A stretch of 64,000 bases of DNA. Origin: Theocolax elegans. Lineage: Eukaryota; Arthropoda; Insecta; Hymenoptera; Cerocephalidae. The translations under genes and the position numbers were made by a program. Below, piece after piece: positions 33,605 through 45,409 of the stretch. The DNA is taken from NCBI GenBank assembly GCA_026168455.1, contig CM047426.1, positions 58,067,812-58,131,811 of the forward strand, in the 5' to 3' direction. Within the stretch, counting starts at the first letter, position 1. The number at the start of each line of letters is the position of its first letter. Under the pieces are notes generated by a model, which worked only from the letters and a program-made list of their open reading frames with translations, did not search any database and was not told the origin of the DNA.

Positions 33605-33640
33605 ATTGTGTTCGTGAAGATCAATAAAGTCTTTTTTTAT

Positions 33641-34760
33641 TTTACAATGTATCTTATCACAGAGTATTTAGAATTTGAAATATTATTCAAAACTCTTTTT
33701 TTAACCAGATTAAGATATGAATCATCTAATTTTTAATTTATAGCTAGTATAAATTTTAAATTACTGATTCAATGAAATCCAACGGAAGTCTAGGTAAAGT
33801 ATTATTGGAATTTCATAATAGTAGTAAATTACATTTGCTTTAAAATAAATAAAATAGGGGTAATATAAAAACATTTTTGTTCTTGGATAATTTTTATTTA
33901 AGTCTTTATTTTTCGAAAAAAAGATTAATAACTGAAAAATTCTATTTTTCGAATGTTTTTGCATTTCGGCCCCCATTTGGGCCAAAAAATCGAGTATGTA
34001 AAAATTTTCTAGTGAACTAATTTATGCACCGTTGCACGAACATTTCCCTAAGAATATATTCGGGATATCCTTCACATATGCTCACGAGGAGAATGAAAGG
34101 TTAGGATGCGGTTACAGTTAAGGTTGGATTACGTTTATGGCTACGGTCGGCCGAAAATACGAACGTGTGCTCACAATCGTATCCACGGTGGCTGCTCCAG
34201 GTAAGAAAAGGTAGGCTAGATGTGTGCTCTCTCCTTATACACCCGATTTGCGGGCGCGCGCATGCGCCTAACAGTGTTCCCCCGCTTCGGTGTCGAGAGT
34301 TTATTTGTAGAATCGGTAGTAGTGGGGATATGAGTCTATTTATAGATTTCTATTTGTAGTGCTCGGGTTATTGACCTCGCGGATCTGACCTATACGCTAC
34401 AATACTTATATTTAAAATACTAACTAATATAACTAACTAAATAAATAATTAATTATTAATTTTAGCGCGTGCATTTAATGCGCATCGCAAAATATGTTGA
34501 TAAAACGTATTCTAAAGCATCTCCATAATATTAAAATTTTATAAGTGAAATGTGAATTTTTCTGTGAAAAACCCTTTGTCCTGGGAATAATATTTAGAAA
34601 ATACAATTTTTTATGAGTCCATTGTGATCGCATTGATACGAGGGTAAATTTACCACCATTACAAATTTTTTAGAGAAGTGTTTTTTGTTAGTGTTTTGGC
34701 TTTCAAGTTTCATTAGTCCGCGTACGTACGTACACCTTTTTGTACATACATTTGTGTGCG
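33641..34760. other. Unassigned interval
   Basis: AT-rich overall, with a GC-richer patch at 34140-34370 (GGGCGCGCGCATGCGCC). No convincing frame or second copy was found in the window. Confidence 0.35.
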
Positions 34761-34769
34761 CATGTAGTG

Positions 34770-35180
34770 ATGAACTTGTGTGAAAATTGTGTGAATATTG
34801 TGTAGAACTTTTATGTTTGTGTGTATGATGGGTGGAACTTGTGTGTGTATGTCGTGTTGAACTTGTGTGAATATTGTGTGGAACTTTTGTGTGTATGGTA
34901 TGTGTAATTTGTGTGTGTGTTTGTGTTGTGTGGAACTTTTATGTGTGTGTTGTTTGGAACTTTTATGTGTGTGTTGTGTGGAACTTGTATGTGTGTGGGT
35001 TGTGTGGAACTTTTATGTGTGTGTTGTGTGGAACTTGTATGTGTGTGGGTTGTGTGGAACTTTTATGTGTGTGTTGTGTGGAACTTGTGTGTGTGATGGG
35101 TGGAACTTGTGTGTGTATGTCGTATTGAACTTGTGTGAATATTGTGTGGAACTTTTGTGTGTGTGTGTGTTATGTTTTTT
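34770..35180. repeat. GT-rich minisatellite
   Basis: Imperfect tandem units of about 24-27 bp share TGTGTGGAACTTTTATGTGT or TGTGTGGAACTTGTATGTGT. In 34925-35085 the two unit types alternate, giving a higher-order period of about 50 bp. The outer units are more diverged. Open frames through it (rich in C, V, W) are a consequence of the repeat. Confidence 0.9.
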
Positions 35181-35200
35181 TTTAACTTTTTATAGAGATT

Positions 35201-36170
35201 ATTAAAAAGATTTCGTCGCGGCCGCTGCCGCCGTTGTTTAGAAATTTTCTGAATGCGTGGTACAGGGTGGTCGCGAAATAGAGAGTATGTCCCATTAGAC
35301 TATATGTATCTATATGATTAAAATCTACATTATTAATGTGAGTTCGTGGTACAGGGTGGTCGCAAAATATAGAGTATGTTCCATTACATTCTACATGTAT
35401 CTATATTATTAAAATGTACCTATTCTATATTATTAAAAAGATTTTGTCACCGACAACGCCGCCGCCGCTGTTCAGAAATTTTCTGAATTCGTGGTGCAGG
35501 GATGTCGCGAAATAGAGAGTATATCCCATTAGACTCTACATCTATCTATATTATTAAAAAATTTTCATGGTTCAGGGTGGTTTTGTCAATAATGTGCGTG
35601 TTACAGATAAGACTTATAAGACGGTGTCCGATAGACGTAAAATTGAAATATACAGGGTGGTCTTTTTCTATCGTATGTTTGACACATTGTATGCGTAATG
35701 AGACTTATCTATCACTGTACGTCGGACTCTAATTGCAGACTATTAAACATTTTATTTCTAAATTTTAACGCGTGCGTGGGTGTCTGTGGGTCGATGTGTC
35801 TATAATACATGATATATGAGTATGTGAGATACTAAGTGATTCAAAAGTGCCCGCTATAGAAAAAATTTTAATAAACAGGGTGATCTTTTGAATTATGTTT
35901 ATGCCACCCTTTATGTATAAATAATGAGATTTATGCGTGGGTGGATGTGAATGTTAAACGTGAAACTTGAGTGTGTGAGGGTGGGTGCGGGTAGGTAGAA
36001 GTGTGTATGTATGGGTTGAAGTGGATGTTTGAGGGTAGGTGTGGATGGTTGTATATGGGTGTGTGAGTATGTGCGTGAGATACAGAGTTCAAAATATATA
36101 CCCGTCTGTTTGAATCATGTTTGTGCCACCCTGTACATATACGTGATGGGATTGATATATACAGAGAATA
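35201..36170. repeat. Diverged tandem repeats with ACAGGGTGG boxes
   Basis: Three diverged copies of a unit (GTGGTACAGGGTGGTCGCGA then AATAGAGAGTATGTCCCATT) start near 35256, 35346 and 35491. Further ACAGGGTGG-like boxes occur at 35571, 35651 and 35875, and inverted at about 36127. CGCCGCCGC-type segments and TTTAGAAATTTTCTGAAT precede two of them. 35760-36340 is GT-rich. This looks like amplified subterminal sequence of a transposon; no coding sequence is present. Confidence 0.65.
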
Positions 36171-36819
36171 GCGAACCCGAATCGCAGGCATAACTACTCA
36201 TTTTGATTGTACATTTTCACAAGCGCGTGAGTCTGCGTGGGTGAATGTGAATATGAGACGTGAGTATATGTGGATGCGTCGGTTTGGAAGTGGAAGTTGG
36301 GATATGAGAGTTGGTGTGGGTTAGTGAATGTGGTTATGTCAGCATATGTGTGATGATACAGAGTGATTTAAAACTACCATCACGTTTCCATATAGTTTAA
36401 CATTACTATTACATATAAACAGAAGTTATATAATTTATTTTCTATACAGTGTGCGTAATGTTCTATTTATTACACTACTCGGCTTTTAAAAATTGCATTT
36501 ACGTCCATGATTTCGAACAATATCGTTTGACGTACTTGTCAGAGAATATTTTCTACTTTCACACTTCTATCGAAAACCACAATTTTCAAGCCGCAATCGG
36601 GGGTACCCCCCTAGTACCATTTAAAATGTAAAAAAAAATATAAATAATTTTTCTCTGCGTTTAACAGGGTTGAAACTGTCGTAATTATTAGTCAAATGAT
36701 TGTCTAATAAAACGCGCACAATAAATTTTTTTATAATTTTTTTCCTTTTTTTAAATTTTTTTGTTAGCACAAAATAGCGATAATTTAACTATTTATTAAA
36801 TTTATATATATATATATAT
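36171..36819. other. GT-rich to AT-rich interval
   Basis: No gene; ends in a TA dinucleotide run (36804-36819) that borders the foldback element. Confidence 0.5.
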
Positions 36820-38474
36820 GGGTGGTTCTCTGTGACATCGAAGATGAAAAAAATAAATATTGCTATAACTGTGGGAATATGTTTTAGAGGTATCCAGTAG
36901 TTCTCCTGAATTTTTTCAGATTTTTTCTGGGCCATTATTTTAAGTTACAGAGAGTCAAAGTTGACATTTTAGCACTTTTTTGCATTATATGCCCATTTTC
37001 ATGAATTTTTAGCTCCCAGGGGATGCATTTTTCACTAAAAACATAAATATGACTTTTTTTGTAAAATTTTCCGAACTTTTCATTAAAAATACTTTTAAAG
37101 ACATAAATGTATGCTGTCACACTCTTGTAAGCCATTTAAACCTTAAATAGTGAAAATCAACAATTCTGCTCCGGACTCTGGTAACCTAATACTGCCTAAA
37201 AGATGTCTTTTTATAGTCAGAAACTGCTTAAAAATTTCCAGAGTGGGTCTAAATCATTAAGATCACTTATGGTCAAAATATCCGGGAAAAGTGCCCGAAA
37301 TATTAATAGAAATGTATATTTGTTGCCTTATAACGATGAATCTAGTAGCATGATCATTGCAAACAAATTTATGCACTTACCTTGGAATGGTAGAAAAGTA
37401 TCTCCTCTTGTTTCAGTATCCATCTAATCCCCTGTAAGCTGCTAAAAATACAAATATTATTATAAAATTATAAAAAATTATTTTTGAAACATTTATAATG
37501 CTGGATTTTTAGTTTTCCATCCCTTACAAGAATTATAATACTAATCTGAAGGATTACTATAAAAGTATCAACATTATTATTATTATTATTCAGCAATACA
37601 TTGTTTAGATTTCACAAACATGTCACTGTCACGTTATCATATTATTCATTATAATTATATATCCGATTTATTTATATATCTTTTGTATTAAATACGTATA
37701 TTCAGTTATTGTAATAATGATGTTTATATATTTATAGTAATCCTTCAGATTAGTATTATACTTCTTGTAAGGGATGTAAAACTGAAAATTCAGCATTATA
37801 AATGTTTAAAAAATAATTTTTTACATTTGTATAATAATATTTATATTTTTAGCAGCTTACAGGGGATTAGATGGATACTGAAATAAGTGAAGATACTTTT
37901 CTACCATTCCAAGGTAAGTGCATAAATTTTTTTGCAATGATCATGCTACTAGATTCATCGTTATAAGGCAATAAATATACATTTCTATTAATATTTCGGG
38001 CACTTTTCCCGGATATTTTGACCATAAGTGATCTTAATGATTTAGACCCACTCTGGAAATTTTTAGGCAGTTTCTGACTATAAAAAGACATCTTTTAGGC
38101 AGTATTAGGTTACCAGAGTCCGGAGCAGAATTGTTGATTTTCACTATTTAAGGTTTAAATGGCTTACAAGAGTGTGACAGCATACATTTATGTCTTTAAA
38201 AGTATTTTTAATGAAAAGTTCGGAAAATTTTACAAAAAAAGTCATATTTATGTTCTTAGTGAAAAATGCATCCCCTGGGAGCTAAAAATTCATGAAAATG
38301 GGCATATAATGCAAAAAAGTGCTAAAATGTCGACTTTGACTCTCTGTAACTTAAAATAATGGCCCAGAAAAAATCTGAAAAAATTCAGGAGAACTACTGG
38401 ATACCTCTAAAACATATTCCCACAGTTATAGCAATATTTATTTTTTTCATCTTCGATGTCACAGAGAACCACCC
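36820..38474. mobile_element. Large foldback element 1, 744-bp arms
   Basis: Arms 36820-37563 and 37731-38474 are exactly collinear (paired positions sum to 75294) with only a few differences, around a 167-bp AT-rich centre. The ends are GGGTGGTTCTCTGTGAC, inserted into a TA run on both sides, consistent with a TA target. The arms contain conserved-looking short frames, and in the right arm ATGGATACTGAAATAAGTG leads to CCAAG|GTAAGTG, a start codon followed by a donor site. The superfamily is unknown; TA ends would fit a Tc1/mariner-like origin. Confidence 0.85.
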
Positions 38475-38625
38475 ATATATATATAATATATAACTATTTC
38501 GCCGTCGCTGCCGTGTCTAAGAATTCAGGATTCAACATATATAGATATATATATATATACACATATATATATATGTGTGTGTGTGTGTGCGGTTTTTTTG
38601 TGAGGAGGCGGTAAAAAATGGTCTT
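38475..38625. repeat. TA/TG microsatellite block
   Basis: Alternating TATATA, ACATAT and a TG run, mainly 38537-38590, separate the foldback element from the R1-like fragment. Confidence 0.8.
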
Positions 38626-38629
38626 TACG

Positions 38630-40635
38630 CACGGAGTGTGGGACTCGGTCAGCGTGACCCATAGCCATTGCCCATACCCTTACCCATGCCTTTGATCTTA
38701 GTAGAGCTCCTCCTCTTGACTGATCTTCCCCCCCCCCCCACCTCGGAAACCGCCGTGAGGCATTACTTCGAGAGGGGCAGTCATGCCACGTTTGGCCCTT
38801 CGTGATCGGCAATAATATCACTGTCTCGTGCATGTGTGGCGGCTACTAATGTCACACCTTGTACGCTTTTCTTCTTTTCTGATATGGTTCAGCCGCCCAC
38901 AATGGATGCTGCAAAGGTCACTACGGCATCCCAACCTTCTTGCGAACCAAGAAGGCGCATCCCGATACCCTCTGGTGTCAAAGGTCCCTTCCAAAAGGTT
39001 TGGAAATCACCCGTTTCTTCCGAGAATCGAGGACACCAGGACATACGGATGCGGTGCAGGTAACTGCGAAGACACCCATGCCCGGTAAGCACCTGGGGAA
39101 GGTGACGAATGCGTGTTTCCTACTCGTCCACTTGGCGACATCTGGGATGACGCGGTGGATCCAGCGACCTTCGCTTGCCGAATCCCATCTCTGCTGCCAC
39201 AGTTCGATGATCCTTGTTGACCACCGACTGCTACTACCACGTGCTGCTTCGCTGCTGTTTTCTAAGGTACGCCGACCTTTTCTGTACATATCAGCCTTCT
39301 CTATCGCCAAAAGATCGATAGGAGGAATATCCGCGATCACCGAGAGGGCTATATCTGACACGGTTCTATAAACATAAGCCACCCTTAGTGCGGCTATTCT
39401 GCAGGCTCGCCGACAGGATGCACCGTAGCTTAGGTTATTTCTTAGGGCATTCGCCCAAATCGGGGCTCCAAATAAAATTACCGAGCTTACCACTGTCGCT
39501 AAGAGGGCTCGACGTGGCTGCTTTGGCCCTCCGATATTGGGCATTATGCCCGACAAAGCTCTAGCCACTCCCGCGGCTTTTGACCCTGCACTCTGTAGGT
39601 GTGTTAGACGCGCATCCAACATGACTCCTAGATATTTCACCGTGTCCGCCGATCTTATACGTTTACCATTTACAGTAAAGGTGGCGCACCTCCTTTGCTT
39701 CGTTCTGGAGATAAGTACCGCCTCGGTCTTTTCGGCCGCCAGACACAGCCCATGGGTGCTCAACCGTGATAGAGACATCTCCGAGATATACTATCTCATC
39801 GATGCTCCTTGCGACGACAACCAAAGCCACATCGTCCGCAAAAGTCACCATCGACACTCCCTGTGGAAGCTGCTGCCTAAGCAGTCCGTCGTAAATGAAG
39901 TTCCAAAGAAGAGGTCTCAAGACCGAACCCTGCAGCACTCCTCCGGTTATGCTATAGGAGTGCGCGCCATCCTCGGTGTCATAGAGGAGAATCCGTTCTG
40001 TGAGGTAGCTCGAGATGACCTTGCTTTAATTGTTCTAAGGACAACATAACGTTGTCCCACCGAGCCGAGTTAAAGGCATTGCAGATATCCAGTGCGATGA
40101 TAGCTCACATGCGCCTAGAATTCCTAGTACCACCGATGGCATTGGTGGCCAGCTCAACAACTCGACTTATAGCGTCAAAAGTTGACCGCCCTTTCCGAAA
40201 ACCGAACTGATTATATAACTGATGCCTGTGCAATGGATGCTTGTAGCCTGGCACAAATGACTCGCTCGAATAGCTTCCCAGGTATATCCAACAAACAGAG
40301 TGGCCGGTACGAGTAAGTGTTCTCCGGTGGTCGGCTCCCCTTTGGGAGAAGCACCAACCTCTGTACCTTCCACCGTGCTGAGAAGCATCCTAATTGAAAA
40401 CATGCACTAAATGTGTCCGCAAAAATTTGTGGCACATTCAGCGCAGCGGTCTTACTGGCCAGACCAGGTATTCCGTCCTGCCCTGGAGCTTTACGGATGG
40501 ATATTCTCCTTGCAGCCATTTTCAGCTCGGTTATGCTAATGTCTGGCGGCGCGACTGCACTGTCGGTCCCCATTAGGCCTATCTCGACTGCCCGTTCCTG
40601 ATGTTGTGAGATTAGGTGGCGTACCGCTCTGTCAA
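38630..40635 (-). pseudogene. R1-clade-like non-LTR retrotransposon, RT and C-terminal domain
   Basis: The minus strand encodes an RT quite unlike the CR1-like copies. Blocks: ARRISIRKAPGQDGIPGLAS (about 40500), WKVQRLVLLPKGSRPPENTY, RPLCLLDIPGKLFERVICAR, MLQGSVLRPLLWNFIYDGLL (39938 down) and MVTFADDVALVVVARS with an intact FADD. Then AAEKTEAVLISRTKQRRCAT, TVKYLGVMLDARLTH and a long C-terminal region to 38978. The final Cys/His part survives in another frame as TGHGCLRSYLHRIRMSWCPR. KAPGQDGIP, the RPLCLLD block and the GCFRSYLHR-type tail are typical of the R1 clade. The segment after the first RT part and at least two other sites are frameshifted. Confidence 0.82.
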
Positions 40636-40684
40636 GCTGTGTGTGTATGTGTATGCGGCGGAATATTTATTATATATATTTCAA

Positions 40685-42412
40685 AATTGAGGGGCCGGAA
40701 ACGAAAAGGGCGCGTGAGCCGAAAATCCTGGATAAGTATTGTCCACGGAGTCGATTTTTCACGTCAATAAAATTAAATTTTTTTCTTTTGGGTTTTGTAG
40801 AGGACGTAATTCCACACATTTTTTGTATTTAAATAATATTAAAAATATCTTTTGTTTTCGAGTTATAACCGAAAAACACGATTTTTGCGATAATTATTTT
40901 TTAATACGGTTTTTACTTCAACTCGCCACCATTTTCTTTCTATTCAATATTTTGTTCTGAAATTTTTGTAGAAGTTTCTCCTAAGATATCCGCGAGTAAT
41001 AGACTTGATAAAAAGTCTTAATATTGATTAGAAAAAATGTGATGATTTTATAAAAAAGAAAAAATGAAATTTATGTACGTTTACCTTCAGCGAGGAAAGC
41101 TGAGTGACGAAGTTTCAAATTTCGGGAATGTAATAATGGAGTATTAAAACTAAATAGTTAAGGAAGTTTTCTGGGAATTTTCTGACTTACAAGTTTTAAG
41201 GAAGCTGAATAATAGCGATTTTTCCATAAGCACGGAACCGCGCGCCATGCCTCTAGCTGAGCCGCCCGGGCGTTCGACTCGCTCTCGACATTTTTTAATC
41301 CACAATCTTTCACGCTAACACATAATTTATAATTTTTATTTTTTTTTTATGTGAAGATATTGTCATTGAAGAAACTTGGTTTACTTACGAATCAAAATTA
41401 TTAACTTTAACTTAATTTTTATAATTGAAGTGTAGAAATACGCAATTTTTTGTTAGAAAAAAGTAAGTCATCAAGGGAAATAAGAAAACAAATGACAGAA
41501 CAGATAAAGAAAAGATCAAACACTTTAAAAAGAGTAATATAATGGAAAACAAGAAAGAAAAAAAAATAATTCGACAACAAAATTTAAAAGGTGGAAAAAA
41601 AATAAGCCATCGAAGACAAATGCAAGGATAAAATCAAAATAAAGTTATTATGTCTGTTCGTCTACACTTCAAGAATAAAAATTAAGTTAAAGTTAATAGT
41701 TTTGATTCGTAAGTAAACCAAATTTCTTCAATGACAATATCTTCACATAAAAAAAAAATAAAAATAATAAATTATGTGTTAGCGTGAAAGATTGTGGATT
41801 AAAAAATGTCGAGAGCGAGTCGAACGCCCGGGCGGCTCAGCTAGAGGCATGGCGCGCGGTTCCGTGCTTATGGAAAAATCGCTATTATTCAGCTTCCTTA
41901 AAACTTGTAAGTCTGAAAATTCCCAGAAAACTTCCTTAACTATTTAGTTTTAATACTCGATTATTACATTCCCGAAATTTGAAACTTCGTCACTCAACTT
42001 TTCTCGCTGAAGGTAAACGTACATAAATTTCATTTTTTCTTTTTAATAAAATCATCACATTTTTTTTAATCAATATTAAGACTTTTTATCAAGTCTATTA
42101 CTCGCGGATATCTTAGGAGAAACTTCTATAAAAATTTCAGAACAAAATATTGAATAGAAAGAAAATGGTGGCGAGTTGAAGTAAAAAACGTATTAAAAAA
42201 TAATTATCGCAAAAATCGTGTTTTTCGGTTATAACTTGAAAACAAAAAATATTTTTAATATTGTTTAAATACAAAAAATGTGTGGAATTACGTCCTCTAC
42301 AAAACCCAAAAGAAAAAAATTTAATTTTATTGACGTGAAAAAACGACTCCGTGGACAATACTTATCCAGGATTTTCGGCTCACGCGCCCTTTTCGTTTCC
42401 GGCCCCTCAATT
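40685..42412. mobile_element. Large foldback element 2, 751-bp arms
   Basis: Arms 40685-41435 and 41662-42412 are collinear (paired positions sum to 83097) with few substitutions, around a 226-bp A-rich centre. The ends read AATTGAGGGGCCGGAAACG. Inside each arm are a GC-rich block (CGCGCGCCATGCCTCTAG, CCGCCCGGGCGTTCGACTCG) and otherwise AT-rich sequence. No transposase was recognised. The terminal sequence differs from foldback 1, so it is a different family with the same architecture. Confidence 0.85.
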
Positions 42413-42926
42413 GTTTTTTAAAGACTAGATAATATATGCATTTTTTCCGTAAAAGTTGCAAAAAAAGTTGTGAATATAACTTAAAAGAATGTGCATTAGT
42501 TTACTCATTCCTGATAAAACTCATAAAATTTTTAAATGTGTACTCAATAATAATAACGGACCTAAAATTCAATGTAATGCTATAAATACAGATGAAAAAT
42601 ATTTCGTAGATAAAATAAATATTAATCAAGTATAAATTACACTTTTCTAAATATCCATATGTGATATTATAACGGTAAGTGAGTTACCGAAAAGAGTATC
42701 GAGAGTGATTCGCGCGCAGGGAACGCGCGCGAACGGCAACAACAACGTGTTGGTGACCGGCGTTTACTTTTTACGGGGTAAAGAACCGATGTGTCGGTGC
42801 ATTTGGTGAGTGGGTGTGAGGTTTTTTTCCTTACCAATCTCCACGTCTGCGTGGGGAGCAGCACGGCCCACACAAAGGGAAAACCCAAGGAAGCCAAGAG
42901 TCGACCGCCTTCCCGACCGTTGGAGT
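42413..42926. other. Unassigned interval with GC-rich right half
   Basis: 42413-42665 is AT-rich. 42690-42925 is GC-richer (CGCGCGCAGGGAACGCGC) and runs up to the 3' end of the CR1-like element; it is probably the target sequence or another repeat. Confidence 0.35.
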
Positions 42927-43324
42927 GATTTGATTTTCTTTATTTTGGGTAATTTGGGGTGAAACCCCGTATACACAAATGAACTCTTGAAAGAGTTCTA
43001 GCTACAACATATTGATACATAAAAAGTACAAATTATAATAAAAAATAACAACAATAAAATTTCTATAAAAATAAAAAATATTTACAAGTAAAATAACAAT
43101 AAAACGCAATAAATAAATAAAAGTCGCATTGTAAAAAGAAAATGAATACGCATTGTAACAACTGCAGTAATATAATAGAATAGAACACAATAAAATGGGA
43201 TAATATAACAAATAAATTAACAAGGTAAAAAGATAATAAGATAATAAAACATAGAGCGCAATTGTAAAACTCAATAAAATAGCAAAATTGGTTGGCTTAA
43301 CTAAATAGAATCTAAATCGCACAA

Positions 43325-45301
43325 TCAAAAATCCGGCAGGGAAGGGCAGACGATTCCCTCATTTACCACTCTCGCTTCCCAAGTCTGACGATCGAGCTCA
43401 GTAAGATACGGTATGAGTGAGGCTTTGAATGAATTAAAGAGAAGAGGATCAAAGTTTGTGAAAGGAAGATGGTTGATGAGGCGAGAAGCAGTGATAATGA
43501 AGGAGTTGTTAAGAGCCTCATTCCGAGGAGGAAGATAGAAAAGGGATGAGGGTGGGAGACGTGAGGAAGAACGAGCAGGAAATGAAGCATCACGAATAAT
43601 GAAATGACTAGCACTATAGGAAGGGGAATTATGGGAGATGATGTTATATGCACAGGTAGCAATAAAAAGGGATCTTCTAAGCTCGACCGACAGCCAGCCT
43701 AACTTAAGACGGTACGGTGTCACATGTTCCCGCCATGGAATATTACCCCATACAAAGCGAACGCAAGCATTTAGTAGACGCTGTAATTTCAAATTCCTGG
43801 AAGCATCCAGATCGTGGTAAACAGCACAGGCGTATTCGAAATGCGGGAAAATTAGAGCTTCGACAAGGCTCTTTCTGTTCTGACGTGAAAGCGCTCTTTT
43901 AAAAAATCTTAAGGAGTGAAGAACTCTGTGAACTCGCTGCGACACAGATGCGATCTGACGAGACCAGTCCAGTGTGGGTGTAATTCATATGCCCAAAGAT
44001 TTGACCTCAGAGTCATAGTTAAGTAAATCATTCCCTATTGAAACCTTCGGGGCAGAATCAAAGTCAATGCGCGAGATGAAAGCCTGACTTCCCAAGATCA
44101 TCACTTTCGTCTTTTTAACATTTAAATTTAGACCATTTAATCTCGCCCAGTTGTCTATCGCATTAGCGTCTTCCGAAATCCTTTGTACACCCTGAGCAAG
44201 ATCAGTTGGGTAGAACGAGTGATAAATCTGGGTGTCATCCGCGAAAATCATATGGTTGGAATGTTTTAACACCCGCGGGAGGTCATTAATAAAAATAGAA
44301 AATAAGAGTGGGCCGAGGACACTGCCCTGCGGCACCCCCCTAGACGTGTCAAGCCAGGCCGAACCCCCTCCCAGCTCATCCACAACTGATTGGGAACGTC
44401 CAACCAAATAATAGTAGAACCACGAGAGAACCGTGTCCGAGCAACCTAAAGTGCGTAATTTACAAAGCATCAGGTCATGTAGCACCGAGTCAAACGCTTT
44501 CGAAAAATCAAATAAAATTAAGATGGTGATCATTCGTTTGTCTATGGCTCTCCTAACATCATCCAAGACACCAATCAAAGCCGTCTGGGTACTATGCCCC
44601 CGGCGGAAGCCTGCTTGTCTCTCAATAATTAAATTATTACCATTAAGATACTCTGTGAGTTGTTCGTGAACTAATTTTTCTAAGATCTTGGAGACTTCAC
44701 AGAGCTTTGCTATAGGCCTAGTATCAGACGGCGATATCACTCTGTTCGAGTTTGCTAGAGGGAAAAGGAGAGACCTAGTCCAAGGCTTTGGAAAAACTCC
44801 CGTTGAGAGAGATAAGTTGAACAGATCAGTAAGATGCGGTGCCAATTGAGCAGCTAACAGTTTCAACATTGGAACAGAGATTCCATCATACCCAGTAGCC
44901 TTAGAGGTGGCCCTTGAAATAGTAGAGATGACTTTATGCGAGGTGGTAGGGGTAAAGTGAAAGGAAATTAATGGTTAAGATGAGTGCAAAATGTCTACTG
45001 ATGAAATGAGAGATTGAAATTGGGTAAGAGTGAAAGGACTGGGTGAATATGAAATAGAAGCATAGTGGATATTAAGCTGATCGGGTGAAAAAATACTTAA
45101 AGGTGATTTAAATGTTTTAGATACGAGACCCATGTTCCTGAGCTCTTTCCACATATTAGCCGAGTTAGAGGCTGAATTGATCCTATTGTTATAGTACGAA
45201 AATTTATTGGAATCTATGTCATTTCTAACCAGACCACGCAAATCTCTGTACTTCTGATAGTCTAAGCTCAGGCCCGTGGCTAAGTATCTTTTATATGCCA
45301 T
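43325..45301 (-). pseudogene. CR1-like copy F reverse transcriptase and C-terminal domain
   Basis: One frame with only two in-frame stops (TAA at about 44975 and TGA at 43985, the latter where the related reading has Trp). RT blocks: DTRPIAKLCEVSKILEKLVH, QAGFRRGHSTQTALIGVLDD, TILILFDFSKAFDSVLHDLM, GVPQGSVLGPLLFSIFINDL, MIFADDTQIYHSFYPTDLA with intact FADD, and LNLNVKKTKVMILGSQAFIS. After the RT come RVLHSLRFFKRALSRQNRKS, LKLQRLLNACVRFVWGNIPW and NEALNNSFIITASRLINHLP. This is a recent copy by its low damage. It copies its RNA at a nicked target in families of this kind; here it is inactivated by the stops. Confidence 0.88.
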
Positions 45302-45409
45302 GTTACGAGATTTAATATTTTGCTTAATATGAGGTGTGATCCATGATTTGTTGATATTTTTGATGGTGATGAGTTTGGCGGGAGCGAGGGAGTCAAAAGT
45401 ATGTAGGGT

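Larger units (their letters stand above)
32884..33640. mobile_element. Second PLE-like palindrome, tail-out
   Basis: Inverted arms of about 300 bp (32884-33178 and 33331-33640) flank a 152-bp AT-rich centre. Shared blocks include GATCTTCACGAACACAATTT, GGCGTAGAGACACTATTTAC and CATCATCTCCAAACGCAC. A CA/TG microsatellite occurs in both arms. Near both outer ends lies a GAAAACG-type hammerhead-like motif (CCTTGAAAAGGGACGG ... GGCCGAAACGTCGGC). The outer ends read ATCAATAAAGTCTTTTTT. No RT coding sequence remains. The motif position and outward orientation match the large PLE dimer. Confidence 0.65.

Noticed and set aside
34867..35205. Plus-strand frames rich in Cys, Val and Trp
   Set aside because: They are translations of the GT-rich minisatellite in several phases and repeat with it.
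36935..38359. Paired 66- and 74-residue frames in both arms of foldback 1 as genes
   Set aside because: They run antisense to or overlap the start-codon/donor segment and are kept in both arms only because the arms are copies. Conservation between arms is not evidence of coding.
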